Assembly (NCBI GenBank): GCA_948469375.1 | Contig: CAOKLO010000022.1 | Location: 1 to 51,418, forward strand | Source: an uncultured bacterium | Lineage (GTDB): Bacteria; Bacillota; Clostridia; Oscillospirales; Oscillospiraceae | Direction of reading: 5' to 3' | DNA length: 51,418 nucleotides | Shown: one piece after another, positions 8,018-16,502 of the stretch | How the letters are laid out: the number at the start of each line of letters is the position of its first letter | Position numbering within the stretch: position 1 is the stretch's first letter | Notes under the pieces: model-generated | The model's input: the letters and a program-made list of their open reading frames with translations, nothing else | Told to the model about the DNA's origin: nothing | The model's database searches: none | Translations under genes and position numbers: made by a program

Positions 8018-8554
8018 TTAGAAATTTTTCTTGAGCAGTTCTCGGTTCAACTGAGCGAGGATCTTTTTCTTACGATCCTGCAATGTCATGACCGGAATAC
8101 TGCTTTCTAAACTAAGCTGTCGCAGGGTTTTCCGGGTATCTGCAAGATAAAGAGCGTGAATCAGTTGGTAACTTTCTGAGTCCAAATGATGCAAAGCATT
8201 CTGGAGCACAGCTTTCTCTATATGCAGGATGGCCTCAGCCTCCACATCCTGTGACTCATCTCTGACCACTTCCTCGCCGCTACATCTGTTTTCATCCCCA
8301 ACATCATAAATGGACAGGGTACTCCAGCCCTCCTCCTGGGTCTGTATGTAGTAGCGGTGGTTCTGTTCTGCCCTGTAGTCAAGGGCTTCGGATTCGCTTG
8401 CCTCCAGAACCACATCGTCCATATCGATGAAGTGACGGTCCCGACCTTCTGGGGAATTAACGAAGCGGTAGAACTCCTTGCCGGTCATTTCGATCCACTC
8501 GATCTCATCTCGCCTGCATTTCGGGTCTTTCATCCGAAAATATCTCTTGTACAT
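8018..8554 (-). CDS. Sigma-70 region 4-like regulator
   Basis: A 178-residue protein whose C-terminal part (about 115-175) resembles sigma-70 region 4. It has a helix preceding LYLADTRKTLRQLSLESSIP, then MTLQDRKKKILAQL as a probable recognition helix. The N-terminal part (FRMKDPKCRRDEIEWIEMTG) is typical of small sigma-like proteins on Clostridial mobile elements, which are thought to control element genes. The start at 8554 has GGAGG six bases upstream. An inverted TTTCTGAC/GTCAGAAA pair surrounds its promoter region (8567-8603) and might be an operator. Similar in type to the decayed sigma-like gene at 50.5-50.9 kb. Confidence 0.6.
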   Translation of the reverse strand: MYKRYFRMKDPKCRRDEIEWIEMTGKEFYRFVNSPEGRDRHFIDMDDVVLEASESEALDYRAEQNHRYYIQTQEEGWSTLSIYDVGDENRCSGEEVVRDESQDVEAEAILHIEKAVLQNALHHLDSESYQLIHALYLADTRKTLRQLSLESSIPVMTLQDRKKKILAQLNRELLKKNF

Positions 8555-8712
8555 ATCTTCCTCCATTTCTGACGTTTTGTGCGCGGTACGCAAATGTCAG
8601 AAACGGAGGAGCGCGGATGTCATTTAGTAAACTTGCTGAATTCTGTATATTTTTCGCTTTTTTGCTAAATTGTGATTCTTTACGACTGCAAAAACCAAAA
8701 CCGGCAAAAAAG

Positions 8713-8774
8713 TTCGGCAGGTTTCCCCTAAATCCCTTGTCGTATAATGGGGGATTTAGGGGAAACCTGTCGAA
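8713..8774. repeat. 24-bp inverted repeat
   Basis: TTCGGCAGGTTTCCCCTAAA and the rest of a 24-base arm pairs with its complement ending CCTGTCGAA, 19 bases being perfect, around a 14-base loop. It lies between the sigma-like gene and the operon terminator. The size suggests a mobile palindromic repeat rather than a simple terminator; no T-run follows directly. Confidence 0.7.
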
Positions 8775-8784
8775 AAATAAAAAA

Positions 8785-8814
8785 GGCGCAAACAGCTCCT
8801 TGCCTGTTTGCGTC
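8785..8814 (-). terminator. Terminator of the 19.5-kb surface/ECF operon
   Basis: On the minus strand GACGCAAACAG pairs with CTGTTTGCGC and is followed by TTTTTTATTTTT. It lies about 90 bp after the last gene of the operon. The plus-strand reading also ends in TTTT, so it may serve both directions. Confidence 0.85.
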
Positions 8815-8905
8815 TTTTCTCGAGGGAACGTGCGATCAAGAGGTGGCCCCTGACCAAGTTTCCATGATATGCAGTTGTCTGGCGGATGGGCCAGAGAAAA
8901 ATAGA

Positions 8906-11530
8906 TCATTCTACTAACCCATATTTTATCTTTAGCCGCTCCAGCTTCTCCAGCATAGGTTCCGCCGCGAACCAGAGGAACAGCCATGTTGCGGCGGCAT
9001 GGACACAGTCCATGGGAAACCCAGTGATGCAGTAGGTCAGAATGACCCCCCAGCCCAGTTCATCGGCCCACATGAGGGCGGAGGCCGGATTCATGATGCC
9101 GCCATAGATCACGATTGCCGACAGCGCGCCGAATACGCAAAGGCTCCCCCGGCTTCGCAGCAGCAACCCCTTGCGGAACAACACTCCGGCCAGAAATCCG
9201 ATGATGCCCATGGCGAACATCTGCCAGGGCGTCCATGGCCCCTGGGAGAACAGCATGTTGGAGGTCAGCATGGTCATAGCTCCCACCAGGAAGCCAGTCT
9301 CCCCGCCGAAAGCCACCCCAGCAATAATGGTCAGGGCCATAACAGGCTTGAACTGGGGTAGCATGAAGAACGCCGCCCGACCCGCCAAGGCGATGGCACA
9401 GAGCACCGCAATGATGATCAGCTCTCTTGCCTGGGGTTTCCGGCTCTCGAAAATGAGAAAGAAGGGAATCATGCACTCCAGCAACACCAGCAGGGCGATA
9501 AAATAGTATTTCTTCCCCTCCAGGTAAGTCTCCCCAATAAACAGCGTCAGGGGAATCAGCAGCAGGATCAGAATCGTGGCGGCTACCGTCCGCTTGGACA
9601 GTTTCCGCTTCTCCTTCGGGGTCTGGAGCAGATAGTCGGGGCGGTGGCTCCTGCGGCTGATACAGGCGGCAAAGACAAGCAGGGAGGCCAGGAAAACACC
9701 GTACAGCGCCAGCTGATTCCCCGCCAACGGCGTCATGCCCTCCAGCCCAATCAGGGAGGTCAGGTCCGTAACGCGCATAAATTGCAGGAACAGTGCCAGC
9801 GACACCGCGCCGAAGATCGCCGCGCCCACCTTCCGCCACCAGGGCAGAGGACCAGGAGCGGCGCTTTTCACGGCTTCAGAGGGCTTCGGCAGAGGGGGAA
9901 TGTCCTCCGGCAATTCCGGCTCCGGCGGCAGGTCTCCGCCGCAGGCGGCGATCACGTCCTCCGCCGTCACGGCTTCCAGGATGAGCCCCCGCGCCATACG
10001 GTTGGCGGAGGTGGTGTAGAAGCTGTTGCCGGAGAAAAATTCCCTGGGCGGGGCCTCTGTGACGATACTTCCGTCGAAGAACAGGGCGCAGCGGTGGGCA
10101 TACTGGGCACAGAACTCAATGTCATGGCTGACCATGAGGACGGTCACACCCCGGCGCAAGAGCGTCTGCAAAATCTCTGCGAATACCTGTTTGAACTCCG
10201 CATCCAATCCCTTGGTTGGCTCGTCCAGCAGGAGGATGTCCGGCTCCAGCAGCAGCACCTTCGCTAGCGCCGCCCGCTGCTGCTCCCCGCCGGAGAGGTC
10301 GTAGGGGTGCCGGTCCAGTAGCTCCCCCAACCGGCAGAGGGATACCGCCTGGGCGATGTCTGCATCCTTCTGCAGCTCCAGCAGGTCCTCCCGGACAGTC
10401 TTTTTCACGAACAACGTCTGAGGATTCTGTGGCAGTACGCCTACGCTTCCGTTCAGCTCCACCGTTCCCCGGTAGGGCTTCCGCTGGCCTGAGAGGACCT
10501 TCAGCGTGGAGGTTTTGCCCGTACCGTTGCCGCCCAGGAGAGCCAGGAACTCCCCCTTTCTAACCTCCAGAGACAAGCCCTTCACCACATCCGGTAGGTC
10601 TTGTTCATAGCGGAACCAGATTTCTTCCGCATGGATGGCTGTCTCGTCGAGGTAGGTATGCCTTTTCTGTTCCGGTAGAGGTTGAAATTCGTGCCGCCCG
10701 GCGAAACCCTCCAGCCAGTCCTTTCCCTCCCGGACAGTAACCGGGCAGGGGGCGTCGCCTTTTTCGGAAGCCGCCCAGATACGCATAGGGGCAGGCATAG
10801 CCAGGAACATCCCGTGACCGGTATCCTTCAGCGCCGCGCCAACTTCCGCCGGTGTTCCCACACACAGCAGTTTTCCCCTGTCCATCACGGCAACCCTGGC
10901 AGCCAGCGGGAAGGCGTCCTCCAACCGATGTTCCGTCAGGATGATGGTGGTTCCCAGCTCCCGGTTGATCCGGCCCAGCACCGCCAAAAAATCCGAGGCG
11001 GCGATGGGGTCCAGCTGACTGGTGGGCTCGTCCAGGATGAGGACAGAGGGCTGCATCGCCATGATGGAAGCAAGGTTGAGCAGCTGCTTCTGCCCGCCGG
11101 ACAGCTCGGTCACATTTTTATAGAACCATGTCTGGATACCAAAGAAGGAGGCCATCTCCGCCACCCTGCGGCGGATGGTGGGCGTGTCGTACCCCAGACT
11201 CTCCAGGCCGAATGCCAGCTCGTGCCACACCTTGTCCGTGACGATCTGGTTTTCCGGGGACTGCTGAACAAAGCCGATCCGCTCCGTCTGCTCCCGCTGG
11301 TCCAACTCGTCCAGCAGCCTGCCTTCAAAGAGGATTTCCCCGGTCCTCTTGCCGTGGGGAGCCATGACGGACTTGAACTGCCGCAGCAAAGTCGTCTTGC
11401 CGCACCCGGAGGGGCCGCAGAGGACCAGAAACTCTCCTTGTTCTATCGTCAGAGTTAGATCCTCAATCGCCGGAGCGGGCTGCTCTGGATAGAAGAAAGT
11501 CAGATGCTGGATTTGAAATATCCCTGCCAT
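8906..11530 (-). CDS. ECF transporter fusion: two ATPase domains plus membrane S-like part
   Basis: An 874-residue fusion. ATPase domain 1 (about 1-270) has Walker A GPSGCGKTT, signature ELSGGQKQ and Walker B VLILDEPT. ATPase domain 2 (about 300-530) has GGNGTGKTS, DLSGGEQQR and ILLLDEPT. These correspond to EcfA and EcfA', which drive uptake of vitamins through an EcfT scaffold. The C-terminal third carries about nine hydrophobic helices. The last six (from ELIIIAVLCAIALAGRAAFF through GPWTPWQMFAMG to the C-terminus) look like an S component, possibly the cobalamin-type CbrT group. A, A' and S on one chain is unusual. The start at 11530 has GGAAGGA six bases upstream and overlaps the preceding gene by none; an ATG at 11536 would overlap its stop codon. 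EcfT is coded three genes upstream. Confidence 0.88.
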   Translation of the reverse strand: MAGIFQIQHLTFFYPEQPAPAIEDLTLTIEQGEFLVLCGPSGCGKTTLLRQFKSVMAPHGKRTGEILFEGRLLDELDQREQTERIGFVQQSPENQIVTDKVWHELAFGLESLGYDTPTIRRRVAEMASFFGIQTWFYKNVTELSGGQKQLLNLASIMAMQPSVLILDEPTSQLDPIAASDFLAVLGRINRELGTTIILTEHRLEDAFPLAARVAVMDRGKLLCVGTPAEVGAALKDTGHGMFLAMPAPMRIWAASEKGDAPCPVTVREGKDWLEGFAGRHEFQPLPEQKRHTYLDETAIHAEEIWFRYEQDLPDVVKGLSLEVRKGEFLALLGGNGTGKTSTLKVLSGQRKPYRGTVELNGSVGVLPQNPQTLFVKKTVREDLLELQKDADIAQAVSLCRLGELLDRHPYDLSGGEQQRAALAKVLLLEPDILLLDEPTKGLDAEFKQVFAEILQTLLRRGVTVLMVSHDIEFCAQYAHRCALFFDGSIVTEAPPREFFSGNSFYTTSANRMARGLILEAVTAEDVIAACGGDLPPEPELPEDIPPLPKPSEAVKSAAPGPLPWWRKVGAAIFGAVSLALFLQFMRVTDLTSLIGLEGMTPLAGNQLALYGVFLASLLVFAACISRRSHRPDYLLQTPKEKRKLSKRTVAATILILLLIPLTLFIGETYLEGKKYYFIALLVLLECMIPFFLIFESRKPQARELIIIAVLCAIALAGRAAFFMLPQFKPVMALTIIAGVAFGGETGFLVGAMTMLTSNMLFSQGPWTPWQMFAMGIIGFLAGVLFRKGLLLRSRGSLCVFGALSAIVIYGGIMNPASALMWADELGWGVILTYCITGFPMDCVHAAATWLFLWFAAEPMLEKLERLKIKYGLVE

Positions 11531-11532
11531 CT

Positions 11533-12096
11533 TCATTCCTTCCGCAGCTTCAGCAGCAGTCCACCCACCAGCACCAGGTATTCCGGCAGTACATTGTCCT
11601 TGATCCACAGCAACGGCTTATGAAGATATCGCTCCGCAGTCTTCGCCACGTCCCCGCCCAGGGCTTCAATAGAGTACCGCATTTGCTCCGGGTACCGGCA
11701 TGGCGTTCCCTCCGGGCGGGTGCAGTTCTCTCCGCACAGGGTACATGTCCCGGCGGACAGGGCCAGTGATCCGGGGTTGGTGCGTTCCAGCTCCAGTGTC
11801 TCCTCCATCATCTGTGCCTTCGCCAGCTTCAGATCGTCCAGCGCCTGGGAAACGCTCTGGCCCGGCTCGCTGGGCAATACATAGGCAATCAGGCGCAGGG
11901 CCTGAAACCGCACCCAGATCTCCATCGGGTCTTCCCGGAAGGGCGGGCAGGACCAGCGGTTTCCATAGTTGCCGCACTCCTTGCAGTATTCCAAAAACCT
12001 GGGAACATCCACGCAGGTCTGCACATACTCCTCTATCGGGGGCGCGGCCTCCAGGCGCTCAAACCTTATGCGATGGTTTTCCTTCAAGAATTCCAT
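11533..12096 (-). CDS. DUF2284 cysteine-rich metal-binding protein
   Basis: A 187-residue DUF2284-type protein with two cysteine motifs: YCKECGNYGNRWSCPPF (about 38-54) and CTLCGENCTRPEGTPCRYP (about 117-135), the arrangement expected of an Fe-S or other metal-binding protein. The biochemical role of the family is not established. It is coded between the TIM-barrel gene (24 bp upstream) and the ECF fusion, whose start codon region touches this gene's stop. Its place in a transporter operon suggests a role in handling the imported corrinoid or metal, for example reduction, but this is inference. Confidence 0.75.
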   Translation of the reverse strand: MEFLKENHRIRFERLEAAPPIEEYVQTCVDVPRFLEYCKECGNYGNRWSCPPFREDPMEIWVRFQALRLIAYVLPSEPGQSVSQALDDLKLAKAQMMEETLELERTNPGSLALSAGTCTLCGENCTRPEGTPCRYPEQMRYSIEALGGDVAKTAERYLHKPLLWIKDNVLPEYLVLVGGLLLKLRKE

Positions 12097-12120
12097 ATTG
12101 TTTTCTCCTTGTCTGTCCGC

Positions 12121-13092
12121 TCAAAGTCCAAGCAGCAGATTCCGCTGCCGGCAAACCGCATCCCAACGCTGCCTCCGGTTCCCGCAGCTCAACTCGTGGG
12201 TCACGTATTCCGGCTCAATTTGTACCAAAACCGGGATGATGGAGGGATCGGACCAGGGCAGATGTTGGTCGATCTGTTGGATATGCCTATAGCTGACACA
12301 ATATCGCGCCGTGTAGTCTTCTGGCAGATTGTGCGGCAAAAACCCGGTATTGGATCTCACGTAATCCCCGCTCAGGGACTGGTGGAGATGGATGCCGCGA
12401 ATCTCCTCGGCAAGACTGCCGTGCTTCTCTACCATCGCTCGGATGTAAGCCGCTCCTTCGACCTGTGTGCGCAGCCTGGTGTTGGTGTTCATAAGGTGTC
12501 CCGTGTCCAGGAGGATGCCCCGCCGGTGATAATGGACACGCTCCAGCAGACGGGCAGTCTCCTTTGGCTCCAAAAAAGTGAAGCCGGGCCACCACTGATT
12601 TTCCATCAGGAAATCAAAGGGCCAGTCCCGCCCGTCCAGCAGGGCGTTGATAGCCTCAGCCGCGCTGTCAATGACCTCCTCGTTGGAGTGGAGCCAGCGG
12701 TAGGTGTAGCCCTCCTCAATGGAGACATCCGACACATGGAACACCACATATTCCGCGCCCAGACGGACGGCACAGTCCAGATCGGCCTGGTACAGCTCCA
12801 GGAGCGTATCCCGGCCCCAGCCGCCATAGAAGCGTTTGGCTGCATCCATACTGCCAAACTTCCGCTCAACAGCGGCCCTGTCCTCCCGGTAAAAGTCCAG
12901 CCAATCCGGGAAAAATGTCAGGTGATAGCCCACGACCATTTCTGTTGGGAGGTTTTCGGGGATGTCCGTCCCAGCCCAGATCCCCTCCAGACCGTCGCAG
13001 TTCAACCGGTGCAGCTCCTCTCGGAGACCTTCCCAGCCGCCGTACTCGGAGACGCTGTCTACGTCCAGCGGAAAGTTTATCAGGTGCCGCAT
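12121..13092 (-). CDS. TIM-barrel protein, sugar phosphate isomerase/epimerase-like
   Basis: A 323-residue protein resembling the xylose-isomerase-like/AP-endonuclease-2 TIM-barrel superfamily. Segments such as GLEGIWAG, MVVGYHLTFFPDWLDFY, GAEYVVFHVSD, ILLDTGHLM and IRGIHLHQSL alternate strands with metal-ligand type residues (His, Asp, Glu). Members isomerise sugars or cleave DNA, and many have unknown substrates. The start at 13092 lies 13 bases inside the end of the EcfT gene with GGGAGGAAAG upstream, so translation is coupled. Why a TIM-barrel enzyme sits in a vitamin-transport operon is unclear; modification of the nucleotide loop or sugar of a corrinoid is one possibility. Confidence 0.7.
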   Translation of the reverse strand: MRHLINFPLDVDSVSEYGGWEGLREELHRLNCDGLEGIWAGTDIPENLPTEMVVGYHLTFFPDWLDFYREDRAAVERKFGSMDAAKRFYGGWGRDTLLELYQADLDCAVRLGAEYVVFHVSDVSIEEGYTYRWLHSNEEVIDSAAEAINALLDGRDWPFDFLMENQWWPGFTFLEPKETARLLERVHYHRRGILLDTGHLMNTNTRLRTQVEGAAYIRAMVEKHGSLAEEIRGIHLHQSLSGDYVRSNTGFLPHNLPEDYTARYCVSYRHIQQIDQHLPWSDPSIIPVLVQIEPEYVTHELSCGNRRQRWDAVCRQRNLLLGL

Positions 13093-13991
13093 GAGCTTTC
13101 CTCCCTGTCCAGACGTTTCCAGGTCTGTTCCTCCCGTCTGTCCACAATCACCGGCGTCAGGCACAGCGCCAGATAGCAGAGGTGCATCATGACGGTCAGC
13201 GGCGTGACCGGCGCTCCCTTTATTGTGGGGTAGTACCGCCAGTAGAATCCTCCGGCCATCCAGCCGGAGGCGATGAAAAAACCGCAGAAACCCAGCCAAA
13301 GCAGAGCGGCCTTGTCCCGGCTGTCAAACCGGTAGATGGAGAACGCTGTCCGGCCCGGCAGGCCGTAGCCCCGGCTTTTCATGCTGTCCGCCGTCTCAAT
13401 GGCGTTTTCCAGCGCCCAGGTGATGAGGATGGATAGGATGGTGACGGCGGTTTTGATCCTCTGCCAGACCGTCCCCTCGGACACGTCCCGGCCCACACAC
13501 CGCTGGGCTTCCGTTACCGCCTGCAGCTGGGCCTTGAATTTAGGTACGAACCGCAATGTCATGGACAGCACCAGGGACAGAGCGGGGATGATCCTGCCGA
13601 ACAGATAGATGAACTTGTCCGAGGTCATCACCGCCGTGTAGCACTGGAACCAGACAATGACCGCCGCCAGGAGAATCCCGGCGGAGATCCCGTACAGGAT
13701 GCTCTCCAGCGTCAGCGGATTGCCGGTAGGCAGATAGGTCAGGATGGTCACCCCCGCGTGGTTAAACGCCGGGTTGACGATCACCGCAATCCCCATCATG
13801 GGCAACAGCCAGAGGAGATTTTTGCCCAGAGCCTGCCGCCCATTTAGCTGTGCGGCGTAGATCAGGGCGGTTATCAGGGAGATTGCCTGGGCTGCCGGAT
13901 GGGTGAAGAACATGGCGAGCACCAGCACCAAGGCGAAGTATAGAAAGTTCACCAGGGGGTGGTAACTGGAAAAGGCATCTTTGCTCCGCAT
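13080..13991 (-). CDS. ecfT: ECF transporter transmembrane component EcfT
   Basis: A 303-residue integral membrane protein of the EcfT/CbiQ family. It has about five to six hydrophobic helices (for example FLYFALVLVLAMFF and LLWLLPMMGIAVIV) and the cytoplasmic coupling motif ADSMKSRGYG, matching the conserved Ala-Arg-Gly coupling helix that contacts the ATPases. EcfT links the ATPase pair to the substrate-binding S component. Here the ATPases and the probable S component are on one chain coded three genes downstream, so the transporter appears dedicated rather than shared. It follows the DUF4430 gene by one base and overlaps the TIM-barrel gene by 13 bases. Confidence 0.9.
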   Translation of the reverse strand: MRSKDAFSSYHPLVNFLYFALVLVLAMFFTHPAAQAISLITALIYAAQLNGRQALGKNLLWLLPMMGIAVIVNPAFNHAGVTILTYLPTGNPLTLESILYGISAGILLAAVIVWFQCYTAVMTSDKFIYLFGRIIPALSLVLSMTLRFVPKFKAQLQAVTEAQRCVGRDVSEGTVWQRIKTAVTILSILITWALENAIETADSMKSRGYGLPGRTAFSIYRFDSRDKAALLWLGFCGFFIASGWMAGGFYWRYYPTIKGAPVTPLTVMMHLCYLALCLTPVIVDRREEQTWKRLDREESSCGT

Positions 13992-13992
13992 A

Positions 13993-14877
13993 TCAGCCGC
14001 CCACCGCCCTGCTGCCGTCTACGTCTGCCCCCAACTCGCAGGTATACACCCACTCCACCACGTCGCCGTCCTGGAGCTGGTATCGGGAGCAGCCATAGTT
14101 GGGGAACCAGCCGTTGACGCTGTACATCCAGCCGGATTGTTCGCCGCAGTCAAACTCATACAGGTTGTTGATACCCTCGATGTAGGCGGAGTTATACATG
14201 GGCGTGTCGGTAAACTCCATATGAATCTTTGCCTTCTTCAATTCCCGCTGAAGGACGTTGAACACGCTCTCGCCCTCATAGAAGGTGACTTCTGTGGCGG
14301 GGAAGATCACGCCGTCCTCCGGCACCAGCTCCACCTTTTCCGGGTTCAGCCAATCCATGTTGTTCAGGATCGTGTCACACCGGACGGAAAGGGTACAGGT
14401 GTAGGCCGTATCGGAGAATACCGCGTCCTGGGGCTCCACCGGGAGGGGCTTGCCCTCCGGGACGGGGTCGGTCTGGTATTTGTCTTTTCCTGTCTCCGGG
14501 TCAATCTCCATGCCGCCTGCCTCGGAGTATTCCACAGATGATTCATGGTCAGGCGTAGCGCCGGTTTCCGCGTCTGGGGAAGTTTCCTCTGGTGTATCCT
14601 CTGCCGGTTCCTGCGTTTCTTCCGGCTCCGTGGAGGTGTCCGGCGCGGGTTCCGAGTCGGGTTCCAGCTCTGGCTCCGTCGAAGGAGCAGGATCGTCTTT
14701 CTTCTGTTCCAGCACTGCGGTGGGAGAGGCCGGGTCTGCCGCTATTGTATCAGGAGGTTGGTTCACTGCGCCCTGCAGGCCGGGGGCGTTCCCGCCATAC
14801 CAGAAGGCGGCGGCAAGAACGATCACGATCAGTAGGGGCGCAATGACCTTCCACTTGTTTTTCTTCCACCAGTTCAT
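13993..14877 (-). CDS. Membrane-anchored DUF4430 (transcobalamin beta-like) protein
   Basis: A 294-residue protein. A single N-terminal membrane anchor (VIAPLLIVIVLAAAFWYG, about 11-28) is followed by a Pro/Glu/Thr-rich spacer (about 45-130) that could span the cell wall. The C-terminal domain (about 160-290) is of DUF4430 type: SVFNVLQREL, then SGWMYSVNGWFPNYG and DGDVVEWVYTCELG. DUF4430 is related to the C-terminal beta domain of transcobalamin and intrinsic factor, which covers one face of cobalamin. The gene overlaps the upstream barrel gene by four bases and abuts ecfT. A membrane-anchored beta domain next to an ECF transporter suggests ligand delivery to the importer (inference). Confidence 0.82.
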   Translation of the reverse strand: MNWWKKNKWKVIAPLLIVIVLAAAFWYGGNAPGLQGAVNQPPDTIAADPASPTAVLEQKKDDPAPSTEPELEPDSEPAPDTSTEPEETQEPAEDTPEETSPDAETGATPDHESSVEYSEAGGMEIDPETGKDKYQTDPVPEGKPLPVEPQDAVFSDTAYTCTLSVRCDTILNNMDWLNPEKVELVPEDGVIFPATEVTFYEGESVFNVLQRELKKAKIHMEFTDTPMYNSAYIEGINNLYEFDCGEQSGWMYSVNGWFPNYGCSRYQLQDGDVVEWVYTCELGADVDGSRAVGG

Positions 14878-16502
14878 AGCAGTTCCGCCTTATCCAGCAG
14901 GTTATAGAGCATCTGCGCCACCTCGCACCGCTTCACGGCGTCGGCGGGCCAGATGTCCAGGTCGGATTGGCTGAGAATATCCGCGTGATAGCAGAACGCC
15001 AAAGGGGGACGGGCATACTCGCTGGTCCGGATATAGTCGGTGAACTGCGCCAGCACATTTCGTATGGCGGAGGCATCCATATCCGTATCCAATCCGCAGA
15101 GCTTCGCCGCGCGGGCCGCCATGACGGCGGCGTCCTCCCGCTTAATGGTTCCGCCAGGATTGAAGGTGGTCGCTGTTGTGCCGGTGATGATGCCGTACTT
15201 GTAGGCCGCACCCACGTAGGGGGCGTACCACTGATCCGCTGATACGTCTGTGAACTGCCCGGTGGTTTCCGTGGTCAGGCCCAGCGCCCGGACGATAATT
15301 GCGGCAAATTCCGCCCGCGTCATGGTGTTGTCGGGGTTGAAAACGCCGTTGCTGCCGGAAATGATCCCCCGCGCTGCCATGGCTTCAATGGCAGACTGAT
15401 TCGTGTGACCGGCGATATCAGGGAAGGTGGTTCCGGGGGCGGTGATAGAGGTTTTCTGTACCGCCGGGTCCTTTCCCGCAAGGCCCGTCCCGGTGGAAGC
15501 GCCGGGCGTTGAGGGCGCTGTGCCGGTGTCGCTCATGCGGTAGAGGCTGGCCTGTCCCTTTGCCGCCCGCAGAGCCGCCACCAAGCCATAAAAGCCCTGC
15601 TCGGATGCCATCTGGTTGGACCCGGAGCCGTCCGCCGTGTGCAGGAAGCTGCCATCCGCCTGCCGGAAGGTCAGAAGGTTGTCCAGCAGTGTGACGCCGT
15701 TCTTCACGAACCGGCTGTCGTCGAGGCCGATGCCCAGTTCGCACAGGGCCGCGATCACCTGGACGCAGCTCTCGGAGTTGGCGGTCCCCCAGGAACCGAA
15801 GCCGCCGCTCTCGGTCTGCATGGCGCTCAGACACGCCAGCGCCTCATCCGTCGCGGTCTTGACGGCGCTCTGGTCCTGGTACTTCGCCAGGGCTTGCAGG
15901 GCCATGCCGGTGAGGTCCGCATCCGCGGCGCCTGCCCCGCCCTTGCCCGTCAGGTTCCAGCCGCCGTCATCCAACTGCCGGGAGAGGATTTCATCAATGT
16001 ACCGCTGCTGGATGCCGGGAGCGCCTGCCGGCTCATAATTGCCGCTGTCCAGTGCGATGAGCGCCCAGATGGGGCCGTTGATGCCCTGCCAAACGGTTTT
16101 CTCAAAGTCCCCCAGGGGCTTCACCAGGTCGTACCCCGCCACATCGGTTGGGTCCGCACCGATGGCCGTCAGGGCCAGAATCACCCGGCTGTACTCCGTA
16201 TATTTCCGCTCGTCCAGGATTCCTTTTTTGTTCTGAACATATTTTGTTACTGTGCTCAGATAGCTGTCATAGTAGCTCTGCGGCACATCGTATCCGCTTC
16301 GGGCAAGCCCGATCACCGCCCACTCGCCGCCGATGGACCCTACCTGCGGGCCCTTTACCGCTTGCAGCATATAGGCCGCGCTGCCGTCCACTGCTTTTTG
16401 CAGATCACTCTGCGTCACCGCCGCGCTGGCCGGGGCCGTCAGGCCCAGCAGCAGGACCATGACCAGCAGGAGGCTGGCCGCTCTTTCTTTCGTCCCTTTC
16501 AT
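14874..16502 (-). CDS. SLH-anchored prenyltransferase-like alpha/alpha barrel protein
   Basis: A 542-residue secreted protein. A signal peptide (1-27, ending APASA) is followed by an alpha/alpha barrel with terpenoid-cyclase/prenyltransferase-type repeats (about 30-325; for example DGGWNLTGKGG, SGGFGSWGTANSESC, QADGSFLH). Three SLH domains follow (about 355-540; FPDIAGHTNQSAIEAMAARG, then MTRAEFAAIIVRALGL), which anchor proteins to the pyruvylated cell-wall polymer. The barrel fold is shared with the alpha domain of transcobalamin. No catalytic Asp-rich motif of true cyclases is apparent. Four-base overlaps with genes on both sides indicate tight coupling. With the DUF4430 protein coded next, it would supply the two halves of a transcobalamin-like binder. 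Confidence 0.85.
   Translation of the reverse strand: MKGTKERAASLLLVMVLLLGLTAPASAAVTQSDLQKAVDGSAAYMLQAVKGPQVGSIGGEWAVIGLARSGYDVPQSYYDSYLSTVTKYVQNKKGILDERKYTEYSRVILALTAIGADPTDVAGYDLVKPLGDFEKTVWQGINGPIWALIALDSGNYEPAGAPGIQQRYIDEILSRQLDDGGWNLTGKGGAGAADADLTGMALQALAKYQDQSAVKTATDEALACLSAMQTESGGFGSWGTANSESCVQVIAALCELGIGLDDSRFVKNGVTLLDNLLTFRQADGSFLHTADGSGSNQMASEQGFYGLVAALRAAKGQASLYRMSDTGTAPSTPGASTGTGLAGKDPAVQKTSITAPGTTFPDIAGHTNQSAIEAMAARGIISGSNGVFNPDNTMTRAEFAAIIVRALGLTTETTGQFTDVSADQWYAPYVGAAYKYGIITGTTATTFNPGGTIKREDAAVMAARAAKLCGLDTDMDASAIRNVLAQFTDYIRTSEYARPPLAFCYHADILSQSDLDIWPADAVKRCEVAQMLYNLLDKAELL

Noticed and set aside
8617-8853. A plus-strand frame of 78 codons beginning MSFSKLAEFC.
   Set aside because: It runs through the large palindrome and the operon terminator; there is no family resemblance.
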